Source: Ianthella basta
Taxonomy: Eukaryota; Porifera; Demospongiae; Verongiida; Ianthellidae
Assembly: GCA_964019415.1 (NCBI GenBank)
Contig: OZ025879.1
Location: forward strand, 3,264,737-3,328,736
Length of the DNA stretch: 64,000 nt
Direction of reading: 5' to 3'
Numbering within the stretch: the stretch's first letter is position 1; each line of letters starts with the position of its first letter. The notes under the pieces are model-generated. The model saw only the letters and a list, made by a program, of their open reading frames with translations. It was not told where the DNA came from and did not search any database. Position numbers and translations under genes: made by a program. Positions 27,701 to 38,601 of the stretch are shown piece by piece.

Positions 27701-28192
27701 AGCTACTTTCCTCCAGTGAGCATTTGCAATGTGATTCTGCTTTTACCCTCATTTGATTCACATCAGGTAAGGAAGTGGGAGAGATAGTCACACTAAGGTA
27801 GTGCTGTTGGCAAGAGACTTTACTATCCCAGGAATAGAGCTCAATTGTAGTTACGTGCTTTAAGAAGAGAAGAATCCTTTCTGCTTCCAGCTTGAAGGAC
27901 TGATAAAGATCAGTTATTGCTTTCTCTGCACTGTAAACTGTATCTGATAAACGTGAATCTGCACCCTGCTTTCGAAATGGGAAACGGAAGATAGTACCTT
28001 TAAATTCCCTAGTACCGGATTCGAATGAGAACATACCATCCAACAGGGAGGCATGGCTTGCATTACTGCAAAAGTGACTGAGTCTAAGAAGCCAGCCTGA
28101 TTCAACAGTGCCATCATCTTGCATCTGGTTTATGTACTTTCTGTGGGGGTCTAAGATCCCCACATATTCACCACTCACTATGATTGGCAGGT
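3206..28192 (-). CDS. Sacsin-like gene, 25-kb coding exon 4 (GHKL modules 1-7 to HEPN)
   Basis: An uninterrupted 24,987-nt coding exon lies between acceptor TTATTTAG|AC and donor GCAG|GTATTA. The apparent Met at 28250 and the tail read past 3206 are intronic. The exon finishes module 1 and then encodes six more sacsin repeats. Each holds an HSP90-like N-terminal domain (N-box in the [12 protein letters not shown] style; lid GRFGLGFCATYHLTD) and a long helical region. Module 2 is degenerate. Modules 3-6 are near-identical tandem copies. Module 7 (KEFIQNADDACAT, GRFGLGFNAAYHVTD) is diverged but intact. Near the C-terminus a Ser/Gly/Pro-rich linker leads to a HEPN domain. Sacsin is a cytosolic chaperone-like protein linked to Hsp70, intermediate filaments and mitochondria in vertebrates; the role here is unknown. 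Confidence 0.93.
11355..22290 (-). repeat. Coding tandem array, 2,988-nt unit, about 3.7 copies (sacsin modules 3-6)
   Basis: Matching positions recur exactly 2,988 nt apart (for example 12499, 15487, 18475 and 21463), i.e. 996 codons with no net indel. Approximate units in coding order are 22290-19303, 19302-16315, 16314-13327 and 13326-11355 (partial). Each unit starts near the motif VDLYLPEFQKLVFTQCPVLD and passes through the HSP90-like ATPase to KVLINGYFEVSKDRR. Similarity to flanking sequence stops abruptly at both edges. The ATPase core is nearly identical even at silent sites, while the stretch just after it differs more. Confidence 0.92.
23890..24400 (-). other. Degenerate HSP90-like module 2 (predicted pseudo-ATPase)
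   Basis: The module aligns with its neighbours through FIFDWRSYAKQSLFSEEM and YHLSDLPMLW. Its N-box reads DLIQVADYAGAT instead of [12 protein letters not shown]. The catalytic Glu is now Asp, the Mg-coordinating Asn is Val, and the adenine-contacting Asp is Tyr. The Gly-rich lid GRFGLGF is replaced by LPDGCDF. Known GHKL chemistry predicts no ATP binding. The reading frame is intact, so it is probably kept as a structural unit. Confidence 0.8.
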
Positions 28193-28692
28193 CTAAATAA
28201 AGATAAACAATGAAGAGTTGATTAATGCAAAATTGCAGTCCAACATGCATGCAGATGTATAATATACAAGAAATATAACGTACTCAATAATTTTAGTATA
28301 ATAATAACCTATGGACAATAAATATGCAGCGATCCTGATATATAAAGAACATGGAATAACAGAATTGAAGAATTCCATGTTATATTTTTCCTCTATTCTA
28401 ATTTTTAGGAATATTATATAATGTTAGTACAATAGATACAATACAAGCATAGTAACAATAGTCCATGCATGCACATTGATCAGTATAAGGCCCCAGTCAC
28501 ACTACGACAGAAATGACGGCGACGGTGACAGTACGGTGATGTTTTATTGGTCACACTATATGTTATGTGACGTGAATGTCGATGTGGGCATGTCGTGATG
28601 TGAACGTCGACGTGACAGCTGCTGCCACATTAACGGTCACAGCGATTGTAGTTGAAGAGGTGATTTTGGATCTGTGAATAAACAAGTGAACG

Positions 28693-29560
28693 ATGGCTAC
28701 CAAGAGGAGAAGATCAGAGCGAGTTGGGATTCTTAGACAGAGAGAAAGCATATTGATGTATGGGCTGAGATTAGAAGATTTTGATGGGAAAATGGTGACC
28801 AGAAAGAAGGAGGAGGCCATGGCAAGCACTCAGCTCAATCTGTTCGTATCTGAAGAGCTCAAACGACCACGCATATACAGTGAGAAGAAGATTTGTAACA
28901 AGTTGGACTTTATAATGAGGAAGGGAAGGCAGTGTACATCAGCTACCAAAGGAAAGGTGAAACGGGGAAATAGTATACAGAAGATGAAGCGGATATTGAC
29001 ATTGAAGCAGCAGAAAAAGCCTGGCCGAACCTCAAGACCTTCTCAGCAGATTTAGGGACCATCCAGCCTTGGGTCCAGGTGCAGTGGAAGAATCTGGTGA
29101 TGCTGGTTTCAGTGGTGTGGCAAGGAATGAAGAGAAGGACAATGCCACGCCTGAGAGCTCCAGACCTCCAAGCAGGGTTACATTGGAGAGTGTAACAGTG
29201 ATGATGAGGAGGATAATGAGGAGGAAGAGGAAGTAGCAAGTAAGCAGCCCAAAAGAAGTGAAACACCACTCATTGCTAGAGTTGGCAAAAAGAAAGGGAA
29301 GGGAGCAGCAGTGACGCAGTTCCTGCTCGCATACACAGAAATGCAAGAGGAGTCCTAAATCAGGCAGATGAAACATGGAAGCAAATTGCAAGAGGACAGG
29401 AGAACTTTCAAGCCCAAATGGAACAGAATAAGATAAAATTCGAAGCTGACCTATCCTCAAGGCTGCTCAGTCTGCAACGGAATGCCCAGTTCCTGATGAC
29501 CATGATGCAGCAAGGTCAGCTGTTTCAAGCAGAACTGCTCAAAAGAATGTTTTAAAAAAC
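28693..29560 (+). pseudogene. Harbinger second-ORF (Myb/SANT-like) remnant
   Basis: The frame opens MATKRRRSERVGILRQRESI and runs to about 29055, after which similarity continues only across frameshifts. The basic, Lys/Arg-rich content and position next to the left TIR fit the DNA-binding partner protein of Harbinger elements. The match is by composition and context only. Confidence 0.45.
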
Positions 29561-29709
29561 AGGACAAACAGGACAATCAGTGATTGTGTCATTATGAGAA
29601 CTTGAATGTGTAGTGTATGCTCATTGCAACTTGCATTATTACATTGTCAGTCAACATTACTGTTTGAGTACAAGTATACAGGTGCAGTTCATTAATGATT
29701 ATAGTACAG

Positions 29710-30176
29710 CTATTCAGCTAGTGTGGAGCTGGTTGCATCACAAATGCTTGATGCTGATTCAATCACCACATTTGCTTGCAAAGTGGCTGGTGTGGTGTGG
29801 GCATAAGCACTTAGGTCAGGAACCCAACCTGGTTCAAATGGGCACTGATACCTTTTGCATACATTATGCAAAGCACAGCAGACCTTGGCAACCTGCCTCA
29901 CAAACACTGGATCATTGATTTTGCAATTACCGTCCATCACTTTCCACTGACCCTGTCAAATGCTTGCTCCACAACACGCGCTTGGCTCTCATCCCAGTCT
30001 GGATATCTCTGACCCATCCTCTGCCACATGCCACAAACATCTTTCTCCCAAAGGCCATGTTCTTTTGGAGCTGCCCAAAACTGTCGTGGAGCTTGAAGAC
30101 AACGGATTAGGTCCTGGAAAGCCTTTTCAGGGAGCAGAGCCAAGAGTGATGGCAAGAAAAGCAGCTTTGACAGCAA
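29710..30176 (-). pseudogene. Harbinger DDE transposase C-terminal remnant
   Basis: Two overlapping minus frames give VEQAFDRVSGK, then MDGNCKINDPVFVRQVAKVC and CALHNVCKRY. These resemble the C-terminal E..FGxLK..W and ALHNxC motifs of HARBI1-type transposases. The N-terminal two thirds is absent. Confidence 0.65.
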
Positions 30177-30432
30177 TGCTCAACTCCTCCTGGCGACGAA
30201 GTGCAAACATGTTCCTGCAAAGTCGATTCCTGCATGCACTTGGCGCAGCCACCGGCAAGCTGATACAACAAAAAGGTATACCCAAAACAGAACTATGTCC
30301 ACCACTTTCGCGTTGCTACTAACAATAAACTGCCAGATCATTGTACAGTGTGACTGGCCCTCCACGTTTTGCAACCATCAACGTGACTGTTGCCGTCCCC
30401 GTCACTTCCGCCGTAGTGTGACCGCCGCCTAA

Positions 30433-32383
30433 CAGATGTACATTAACAAATCTTATGTAAGACACGCTATGTATGTACCAATTTATATGGTAAACAATTT
30501 CTTGGCCTACTGCACTGTTAAGGACAACCTCCTGCATAAGAGATACTGTTCATTTTGGCCGATTGATTTGGCTGATTGATGTACATAAGCCCACAATATC
30601 AACCGGGTCAAAGGTTATCTACGTGTCACCGTGGGTGAAAAATCAATCAGCAAAGAACATTATACTGCATTCAACTTCAACTTTGCATGGCTTTGGGAGT
30701 TCGCAAATCAGTGAAAAGGGAGTGAAATACTTCCCTCTGTCACGCTGCAACCAATGCACACAAGCTAACAACATGAAGTGGTCTGTATCCCAGCAATGAA
30801 CCATGTACGCGACCCACACAGTGCACAATTGAGAAACAGCTAGCACGTGCACTAATTCGTATGCAGGAGGCACTCAAACTCATTGCAGGAGAGGGAAAGC
30901 ACTGTTTCCAGAAGAGAAAGTCAACCAGTGAGAGCAAAGAACCTCGAAGACCGAGAGAGTCGTAGCTACAAAGCCTCAATCGCTTCAGCAGCTCCTTGGA
31001 GTGTTGCTCCAGTGATTTAACTTCAGACAAAATGTCACAGCACTTGCAAATTCAAGAAAACTCGTCAGCCTCTTGAGAGCTGCCGTCCTGGAAGAAGCCC
31101 GCCTTTCGAATAAAAGCCTACATCATCCAAAGCAATTGTACTCCCGCCAAACTGGCGCTTATAGGGCCATGACAATGGGAGACATATAAACTGTATAAGA
31201 ACTATATAAGAACAATTACATGAAGTGTTCATCGGCAAGGAAGATGCCTTCCTTGGTTGCAAATTCGACTGATAATTTTAGGCTGAATGATTTGCCAGGC
31301 ACATGTATTATACACAGGGATACCAGAGTTTGAGTTTATACATTAACATTTACCCCATTACCATGGCAACCATGGATTGACAAATCTCATATAAGCTAAG
31401 AGCCCAGGGCTAGAAGTGACATGAACTTTGACCTGTACGAAATTGATAATATCGCACAGGTCAAATTCTCATATTGCACAGGTCAACAGAGAAGCTGCAG
31501 CTGTGTCAACAAGATCCAGACATAACACAGGTCATCAAAGAAAGTTGTCCATGAAAAGAGGGAGAGTAGACAAACATAGAAAGGGCATCAAACAGATGCA
31601 TTAAAACAAGGGCAAAATGAGCATATACACCCTTGCAATAATGATCGTTAGCAGGCTGTTCACATTCAGGGACCTGCACTAATGAATGTGGACAGCGTGG
31701 GAGGAAGGTAGAAACACTGGGACCCTGTACTGTTCCTGTGCTTCAACTGAAGGAATGCCTGCTGTAGCCGTTTCTGAACCTTTGCATTCAATGGGAAGGA
31801 CACCTAGTCGCACCTTCCTGATAGTATTAGCTTCCTGCTGCTGTCTGAGCTTCCTGTTGCCAGTGTGTTTGCGCACCTTTTCTCAAGCCAGTGGAGCTGA
31901 TAACTTCTCTTTTTGGCTGCAGACACCACCTGAAGTCAGTCATTGGATGTGTTCTAATCCGTTGTTCATAAGCTTCTGTGAGCCTTCCTTCAGTTGGCAT
32001 GCGCTGTGTGGTGCTATTCTCTTCCACTATAGCAGCTTGTTGGGATAATAGAGCAGGAACATTGGAACTCTCGCCGAAGTGACACAACACAAGCAAAGAA
32101 CCTCGATGCAAAAGAATTCCAGTGTGTATTCCTCCTTAGCTAAAAATGCCAAATAGGCAAAAGAGTGCTTATTTAATTGACGTGCAAGGCGGGTATATAA
32201 ACGTTATAGGCATCTTAGTGTGTGATTGCATGTGGGTTATGGCAAACATTGTTTACATAGGGTGAACCGTGTGGTTAGTCACATTCTTTATGTTACCATG
32301 GTTACGCATGTGACTGTGCGTTCTGTGCGCGTGATCTGAGAACTGGATTAAACAAAAATGCAGATCTCGTCCTTCCTGTCTGA
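30433..32383. other. Sacsin intron 3, unassigned stretch
   Basis: No gene could be supported. Short open frames on both strands (for example 31686-32048 +, 31827-32111 -) lack recognisable motifs. A CACAGGTCA-like word recurs four times around 31455-31535. A TATAAA-like element is near 32194. Confidence 0.4.
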
Positions 32384-33132
32384 AGCATTTACGAAGAAAA
32401 GCGTTCTTCATTGAAGCAAGACGTCCGTGTGCGGCTTGAAGAAGACTACGCAGTCATTCTTGAGGGCCTGTTCCAACGAATTATGACATTTCAGCAGGAA
32501 GTCACAATATTGTCACATGATACGCCTACCAAAGCAGTTATTTCACCACTGCTTCTACTAAACGGCTGTGCCACAGTTGTCGAGAAGGTCTTTTCGTGGG
32601 ATGAAGATAAAAATGGTTAGTCAACTGAATTCTCTAGCTTTGCCATGTGGGCAAATGCTGCACAAGATTCCTATCTGGAGTTACATGACCCTTAATATTT
32701 CTAACCATCGAGTAGCCGCAGTTTTCTCATCATAGCTTCACAGCGGAATGGTTTAACAGTTTTGCCCACATGGAAAAGTTAGATAGCACAAATGCGCATT
32801 GAATGATGCCCTATTCTTTGGTCCGAGACTTTCTCTTCAATGTGGCGACGGCATTTACCTCCATTTTGGCACCTTCGCTATCGTTGATATAACTTGCTGT
32901 AGTAGAGCTCTAATAACAAAACTCATGCACAGAGTTACAAAGGGGTTCTTTGTCTCTTCTGCAGTACCTGTCCTGTTCTGCTCCAGCTGCACTTATAGGA
33001 GATATAAGCGAAAATACAAAGGACAAAATCGTGCGCAGCAGCAGCCACATTGTTTACATAGCCATAACTTACATGCGATACAACGAATATACAGCACTCG
33101 CCCTCAGCACGGATTACTTGTATAGAGTCTAG
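32384..33132 (+). other. Possible small two-exon gene inside sacsin intron 3
   Basis: A plus-strand frame at 32384-32616 (LKQDVRVRLEEDYAVILEGL, then ISPLLLLNGCATVVEKVFSW) ends at a possible donor AATG|GTTAGT. A strong acceptor (TTGTCTCTTCTGCAG) follows at 32964. The more protein-like frame after it, ending near 33132, does not match in phase. Composition looks coding, but no family is recognised and the phase clash leaves this weak. It overlaps the MITE at 32635-32781. Confidence 0.22.
32635..32781. mobile_element. Small TA-flanked MITE
   Basis: Terminal inverted repeats GCTTTGCCATGTGGGCAAA and ACTTTTCCATGTGGGCAAA (17 of 19 match) enclose about 145 bp, with TA on both sides. This fits a Tc1/mariner-type non-autonomous element. 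No coding content. 32782-33858 apart from the possible exon holds nothing recognised. Confidence 0.65.
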
Positions 33133-33858
33133 TTCCTATTTTAAGTAATAGCTTGTTATTGACAGTGCATTTGTATGCATGCACTACTTCAGCGTTATTC
33201 AATGACATTCCATCAGAGTAGCTAGCCACTTCCAGCTTTGTACAATCAGATGTCATGCTTGTGACGTCTATTAGGAATGTGCCCAACAAAAAAGGCTACT
33301 CATATTTAGCGCGCTTGGGAAATGTGACAGATGTTTCTAGATTAGACCACAAAAACAGTAAATGGCAGGTAGCTGAACGGCACTCTAACTTACAGGAGAG
33401 TGCTACCAAGCATAGAGAAAGCTAATTGACAACAAGACATGTCACTAAAAGGGTGATTGTACATGGTTACTAGATATTTTGATGGATTACTCTATCTAAT
33501 GTATTGGTCCGGTCTGTTATGTTCCACAAAATATACACGGCCTTGCAGAGGCTCATTGCTATGTTGTTCAATGTAGGTGAACAGATCGCAAGCAATGATA
33601 TAGCAGAGGAAATCAACAACAAATTTACAGGAAGTTTCAGCCATGTAGGACTTTGTCTGCTGCATGTCATTGCTTGATCTATTCACCTATATTCTTCAAT
33701 CATAAACTGAATTACTCCATTCTAGTGCAGTCAGTTACACTGTCTATCTTCATGTACATGGCTCTGCTTGGTAGACAATTACTCTAGCACATGTATGTTA
33801 AGTAATCATGCAGAATCACGCAATCTCAGTTCACAGAATACAATGCATTGAAGCCTAC

Positions 33859-34117
33859 CAGTAATGTGATGCACAGACTGAAAACCAATGCCAAAACGCC
33901 CAACTTTGAGGACGTCTTCAGCCTTCCTGCTCTGAGAGAGATCTCCAATGCCCTCCCAGTCTTCTGGAGTGAACATAGCATCATTGTAAGCAAGAAGTGC
34001 AGGTCCTTGCAGAGGTTTCAAGGTGTCTTTTAGCAGTCCTTCTGTAGGGTGCTGACGTGGATCTACCATGAACTTCACACTACTTGCACCTGCATCATCA
34101 GCATTCTGAATCAGCTC
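33859..34117 (-). CDS. Sacsin-like gene, coding exon 3 (first HSP90-like ATP-binding lobe)
   Basis: The exon starts at [11 protein letters not shown], the GHKL N-box with its Glu, Asn and Asp. It continues through [18 protein letters not shown] to the Gly-rich lid motif [14 protein letters not shown]. Human sacsin has the same order of motifs. Acceptor ATAG|GAG, donor ACTG|GTAGGC, phase 1. Joining to the giant exon restores HHITDLPIIVSG, the expected sequence of this fold. All key ATPase residues are present, so this module is probably competent to bind ATP. Confidence 0.9.
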
Positions 34118-34865
34118 CTATGTACAAGGGAATACAAAACTGCAACTGCCAAAACAATTAGGATTATCTGTTTAGATTCACCAGAGGTGGAACACATATA
34201 TATTACAATTCTATCAAAGTCTTCAATAGGCTTGAGGAAACACCTTCCTACATATCAAATCGCTATATGTTATTACTTAATGTTGGTTAGAAGTCCTTTA
34301 TGGAATTTTGGCACTAGAGATGTCTTGTTGCCTGATACAGCATGAGGTAGAGTTTTGTATACTGTATCAGCAACTCGTGATTGACTTCACCCCTCATGAA
34401 AGACAACGTTCAAAACTACACATAGTAAGGAAAGAAGAGGGAAAGAAAAAATGGCAGTGAACCAGACCAGCACCGGCAACTTCCAGATCTTTAGCCAATC
34501 GTTTAGCAGCCGGGTCACTGGTCACCGCCGACAGCCACTGATCCATTCCCTCCTTTCCTTACCATGTGTAGTTCCGAACGTTGTCTTTCATTTGTATCAC
34601 CATGGTACATAGACCATCTTAATATTCACCCCTCATGCCATAAATCCAATAAGGGATTCCTAACCTACTTTAAGTAGTGTATTGTGACTTGCACAAGTGG
34701 ATCTAGAGAGTTCCGTCATATTGCATAAGCTGGATGACGTTATCTGGCAGGTGCTCTTTCAAACCTTGAATTCCATTGACTGAATTAGGTTTGAAGTTTT
34801 GGCACCCTTACTGTCCCATGCTTCTGGAAGCTTGTGAATCACCATAAAGAGGCTTCTGTCTGCTG

Positions 34866-35297
34866 ATGACAACAGCTGCAAAGGGCCTTCGATTTGCTGC
34901 CAAAGGCATTATTCTGCTTAATACTAAGTCCTTGAATAACTGGGCACTACACAATCAGCACAGCTGGATGAAGGGTAGAAACAGTAATGAGGATGTCCCT
35001 GAGGACCTTTTGTCTTGCCCAGATGTGGAATCAGTTTGCAAATGGCTCTGTCTCTTCGTGAGGAGGCACAAAAGAGAATGGCGAATGATACCCACCTGCA
35101 AGAATCTGCTGTCTATTTCTGCTGATCAGAGACAAATGCAAAGCAACGACCTGTATCACAGGATATTCGATAAGTCATATCTGCATTTCTGGATCTGTGG
35201 AAGACACTTGCCACAGTTTGCATATCACTCTGGAAAGACAGCATTGGCGCTGTTCACAGGCATGCTGCCATTATATCTCCAGCAGATGTGGTGCTAA
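34866..35297 (+). pseudogene. Crypton-like / DUF3504-type fragment
   Basis: An open frame of 143 aa carries NTKSLNNWALHNQHSWMKGR and VPEDLLSCPDVESVCKWLCL. Both resemble the N-terminal region shared by Crypton tyrosine-recombinase transposons and the QRICH/ZMYM/KCTD1-type proteins derived from them. The frame loses similarity after FVRRHKRE and stops early. It lies in intron 2 of the sacsin-like gene on the opposite strand. The recognition is from memory of the family pattern and is only moderate. 34118-34865 otherwise shows no feature. Confidence 0.4.
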
Positions 35298-35534
35298 TGT
35301 GGGAGAGTGATACACTGGGTATGGAGAATCCACGGGCAATTACGAATCTATTGAATTCTGCATGATTATGCGATATATGGCATAAGAAATTCTTTTGATC
35401 TGCCAATGCAAGTCACAATAAACAAAATTATTTAATGGTAGTTTCTTTCTGTTCTTATGACCCAGCCAATGCATGCATATACATGTGGCCTTTGGGAAAA
35501 CAAGTCCAAATCAGTTGGTTTATGTAAGTATTAG

Positions 35535-35649
35535 TTATAACACCTCCTTGAGGGATGACGCTGATTTATATGCACGAGGCCCTAGGGGTGAAGCGCCCGA
35601 GGGGGGAGTGCTTATAAATCAGCGACATCCCGAAAAGGAGGTGTTATAA
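35535..35649. repeat. Foldback (hairpin) element, about 115 bp
   Basis: Arms TTATAACACCTCCTT and AAGGAGGTGTTATAA pair at the ends. Inner pairs follow: GGGATG with CATCCC, and GCTGATTTATA with TATAAATCAGC. The loop is GC-rich. It is a snapback MITE in intron 2 of the sacsin-like gene. Confidence 0.8.
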
Positions 35650-35785
35650 GTGATTTATTTGCTGAACAAAGGGAAGCGTGGGCGAATGTTAATTGGTTTC
35701 TTGCCAAATAAGGAAAGCATTAGGGGAGCGTGGGTGAATCCAATGCATTTTTATTCATTACGAGAGCTAGCTAGCGAGGAGTCAA

Positions 35786-36061
35786 GTGAGTCAGGCAGAA
35801 ACGTTGGTATGCTACACCTCCGGAAACCTATTCCTCTACGGAGGAGACGTCTTGCCCCATTCCTGCAACGCGATCGGAGGCACCAACAAGACTTGGCTGG
35901 TGAATCATGGTCGACGGAAGGTGCACCCGACGGCATTGGAGATGGAGGGAGCCAAGCTGGCTCAGAGGAATCTGATGGTGGGACAGCACAACGGATTGGT
36001 GATCAGCTGCGTCGGAACTGACCATGATCTGAGACTGTATGTTCGTTTGGTAGCTAGCTAG
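35786..36061 (+). other. Unidentified open frame in sacsin intron 2
   Basis: The frame encodes YTSGNLFLYGGDVLPHSCNA and THE downstream segment VHPTALEMEGAKLAQRNLMV. The composition looks protein-like, but no family is recognised and no matching splice partner was found. An overlapping frame (35650-36021) is equally open, which weakens the call. Confidence 0.15.
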
Positions 36062-36390
36062 CTACGTACTTGAGATGTCTTTCCGACTGGGTCCTCTCGT
36101 GCGAAAGAATTGGCCACCCATCGACGCACAAATTTTGTCGAATCAACAGCTGTAGTACGGTAGAACGGCAGTAATCAGTTTGCTCAGTGCTTCCAATAGG
36201 ATGAAGCTTAAGCTTTTTGCACCCTTTTCCATGACTGAAACTACAGTGGCACCATAGATATTCAAAACCCAACCATATTAATGGTTGGGTAGTGTAGAGT
36301 TACTGTATGCTTCATTGAACTGTTCTTGTGTTTTGATCTGAATGCAAGCACTTGCATGTGAAGTGTTGTTGCTATTGATTGAATCACATT

Positions 36391-36495
36391 GAACCCGATT
36401 AGATATTTTTGTGAACCCGATTAGATATTCTTGCTCTCCAATAAGATATAATCGCTCTCCTATAAGATATAATCGCTCTCCAATAAGATATAATC
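36391..36495. repeat. Minisatellite, two related units of about 21 bp
   Basis: Two copies of GAACCCGATTAGATATTTTT (and variant) are followed by three copies of GCTCTCCAATAAGATATAAT plus C. Intron 2 of the sacsin-like gene. 36500-37537 is otherwise featureless. Confidence 0.8.
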
Positions 36496-37537
36496 ACTGT
36501 CTGATAACAAATTGTCACCTCTCACTGCAAGTAGCACTTTTATAGTCACTCAATAAACATAGCAACCACCTAGCAACGGCAAATAACTGACATTATTACG
36601 CTATAATATTACACAAAACCAACTTCTACTCCAGTATTGGTGTTTCGTCTTCCCATAGTCATCCTACCAAGACGGAAAAGTCACAGACAGCTGTTTTGCC
36701 CTTATAGGACTCGTCAGGGTGGCATACGGATGGACAGAAAGGATGACTAACTGTTTTGTTTGCATTTCCAGTAAACTTGTGGTTTCAAGAAGTAGATAGT
36801 TATAAGTGGGAAGTTACATAAGTCAAAAGCATGACTGGTGTGAAGATGGTCGTAGGTTATCAGAGGTTGCCACTCAGCAGGGCTCTGGTCCCCAGTATCT
36901 TTCTCACCGGCTGCCATATGGACACATACGGTAGTTTCTACCTTAAGCTATTCCTAGTATACATATATAGTTGCTGTAAAGAGCACAAATTCTAAATTAG
37001 TCACCAACTTTGGAAAATTCACTAGCCAAGAGGGAGATAATAACAGAAGTGGTTCAGTGGATATAGTGTTGAGGGGTTGAATGCAGACTTGTTTACACAG
37101 GGGTTGCTTGTGACGGAGGGACCAGAGATACAGTACAGTTCAGCACCTCACATACATCCTTATTTGGCAAGAACACCCTATACATTCGATAATACAATGC
37201 TGCACTCAACACCACACCACATCATAACCTGTCCAAAGCACCACTATAAACTTATATGCAAAAGGCAGTGCTCAACTTAACACCTCACCACTACTGGTGG
37301 TAGTCGTACAGCTACTAAAATGTTACTCCAAATTAGTTAGTGAATTTCACTTTAACATGATGACAGGGTTTTGTACCTAGCCATCCAGGACAACAAATCA
37401 AATCAGAGGCAACTCAGAACGTAGAAAAGAGAATGATCAGTGGAAAATCATGATATTAATTTAAGTGTTTCATTCTTGCCACACTGAATAATATCATATA
37501 TAGGCACAAGATAATGTAATGATAGGTATATAGGCAC

Positions 37538-37632
37538 CTTTAGAATTTGACCACCCTCAGGGTACCGGTCAAGAATGCTCTTGATGGTCTTTGTAAGAGG
37601 TGCTACTTGTGTTCCAAACCTGCGTGGCTCTC
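37538..37632 (-). CDS. Sacsin-like gene, coding exon 2
   Basis: Encodes PRRFGTQVAPLTKTIKSILD followed by RYPEGGQILK, the conserved sacsin sequence that leads into the first ATP-binding box. The acceptor is TATACAG|GA. The donor AAG|GTGCCT is weak after the GT but in phase 0, and the next exon opens exactly with [11 protein letters not shown]. Confidence 0.85.
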
Positions 37633-37809
37633 CTGTATAAAGGTACAAACAATAAAGTAAAGGTTAGGCCTATTAGCTTATTTAACATAACTCATTTCCA
37701 TTTCACCAGACAGTCGACACACTTTGGACTTTTAAACTAGGAAGACATCAACCAGAAGGATACTTTTCTAGGCAACCAGTACATAAAATACAACGAAGAG
37801 GAATGGCAG

Positions 37810-38017
37810 TACAGTGATACAAAATTCTGAAGCAAGACACAACTGTTAATAATCAATCAAATGCAGGACGTTTCGACGGATCTGAGGTCTTTGGCAACTG
37901 CGTACAGGATTTGGGTTGCATCTGTACGCAGTTGACAAGGACCTCGGGGGTCGAAACGTCCTGCATTTGATTTATTATTGACAGTTGTGTCTTGCTCAAG
38001 GATTTCGTATCAGTGTA
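37810..38017. repeat. Long foldback element with paired GTCGAAACGTCC motifs
   Basis: A 208-bp palindrome with arms of about 95 bp: TACAGTGATACAAAATTCTG on the left, and TACACTGATACGAAATCCTT when the right end is read in reverse complement. TA lies at both tips. Both arms carry ATCAAATGCAGGACGTTTCG, so the motif GTCGAAACGTCC occurs twice in opposite directions, followed by a hairpin around ACTGCGTACAG. It lies in intron 1 of the sacsin-like gene. Confidence 0.85.
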
Positions 38018-38119
38018 TCAACAACGCAACTATGTCGAACCTTTACAGTATATATCAGGAATGGTAGTGGCTGCTATGCTAATGAAACTGTCTTGACCAG
38101 GCCTGGCTTCGCTTCACTT

Positions 38120-38480
38120 AGATAGATAGATAGATCTTTACACAGGAAAGCCCCATCAGCCTGATTGGCTGGTCTACCTGCAAGACATACAGTTACAAGT
38201 GACACACAAAGAGATGGATGCACATGTGCAGATTGTCATGATGAATAATTAGTGAATGATTGAGATTGTCAGAATGCTTGCGAATAACCACATTAGAATA
38301 ATTGTTCCCCTAGCCATTGTTTTGTAACTTTCTTAAAAACAGTAGTGGGGTGAATACTCCTGATGTTCTCTGGAAGGGAGTTCCAATCTTGAGATCCCCT
38401 AAAAGTAAATGATCTTCTGAATAGCTCTGTGTTCACACGAAAGAGGTGCAACTTCTTGAATCCTCTCGTCACTTTGAGTT
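38120..38480 (-). mobile_element. LINE 3' end with RT C-terminal tail
   Basis: Minus-strand translation gives RGFKKLHLFRVNTELFRRSF, then RGSQDWNSLPENIRSIHPTT and FKKVTKQWL. This is the conserved C-terminal tail of Jockey/CR1-type LINE reverse transcriptases. A short 3' UTR follows (CAGGTAGACCAGCCAATCAG on the minus strand) and ends in a TATC/GATA microsatellite. The same 3' UTR words occur at 56630-56680. 5'-truncated; intron 1 of the sacsin-like gene. Confidence 0.75.
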
Positions 38481-38601
38481 AGCCAGCTACTTTCACTATA
38501 TACCAGCGCTGCAGGTACCTGTCTAATATATATACAATATCACAGTCATAGCAACTACTGGATGGTCGAAAAGTTCAGTGACACGAAACCTTCGAACTTA
38601 C

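Larger units (their letters stand above)
28489..30429. mobile_element. PIF/Harbinger DNA transposon, decayed
   Basis: Imperfect terminal inverted repeats of about 50 bp start GGCCCCAGTCACACTACG on the left and GGCGGCGGTCACACTACG on the right (reverse complement). A 3-bp TAA target duplication flanks them at 28486-28488 and 30430-30432, the hallmark of this superfamily. Inside are remnants of both usual genes: a MADF/Myb-like ORF on + and a DDE transposase C-terminus on -. It lies in intron 3 of the sacsin-like gene. The transposase middle and most catalytic residues are missing, so it is non-autonomous. Confidence 0.88.

Noticed and set aside
28193..28250. Met at 28250 as the start of the giant protein
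   Set aside because: The residues up to D at 28193 are intronic. A good acceptor at 28193 and matching upstream exons show that the first ATPase module begins at 37632-33859.
28693..29055. Host gene on the plus strand
   Set aside because: It lies inside Harbinger inverted repeats and fits the element's second ORF.
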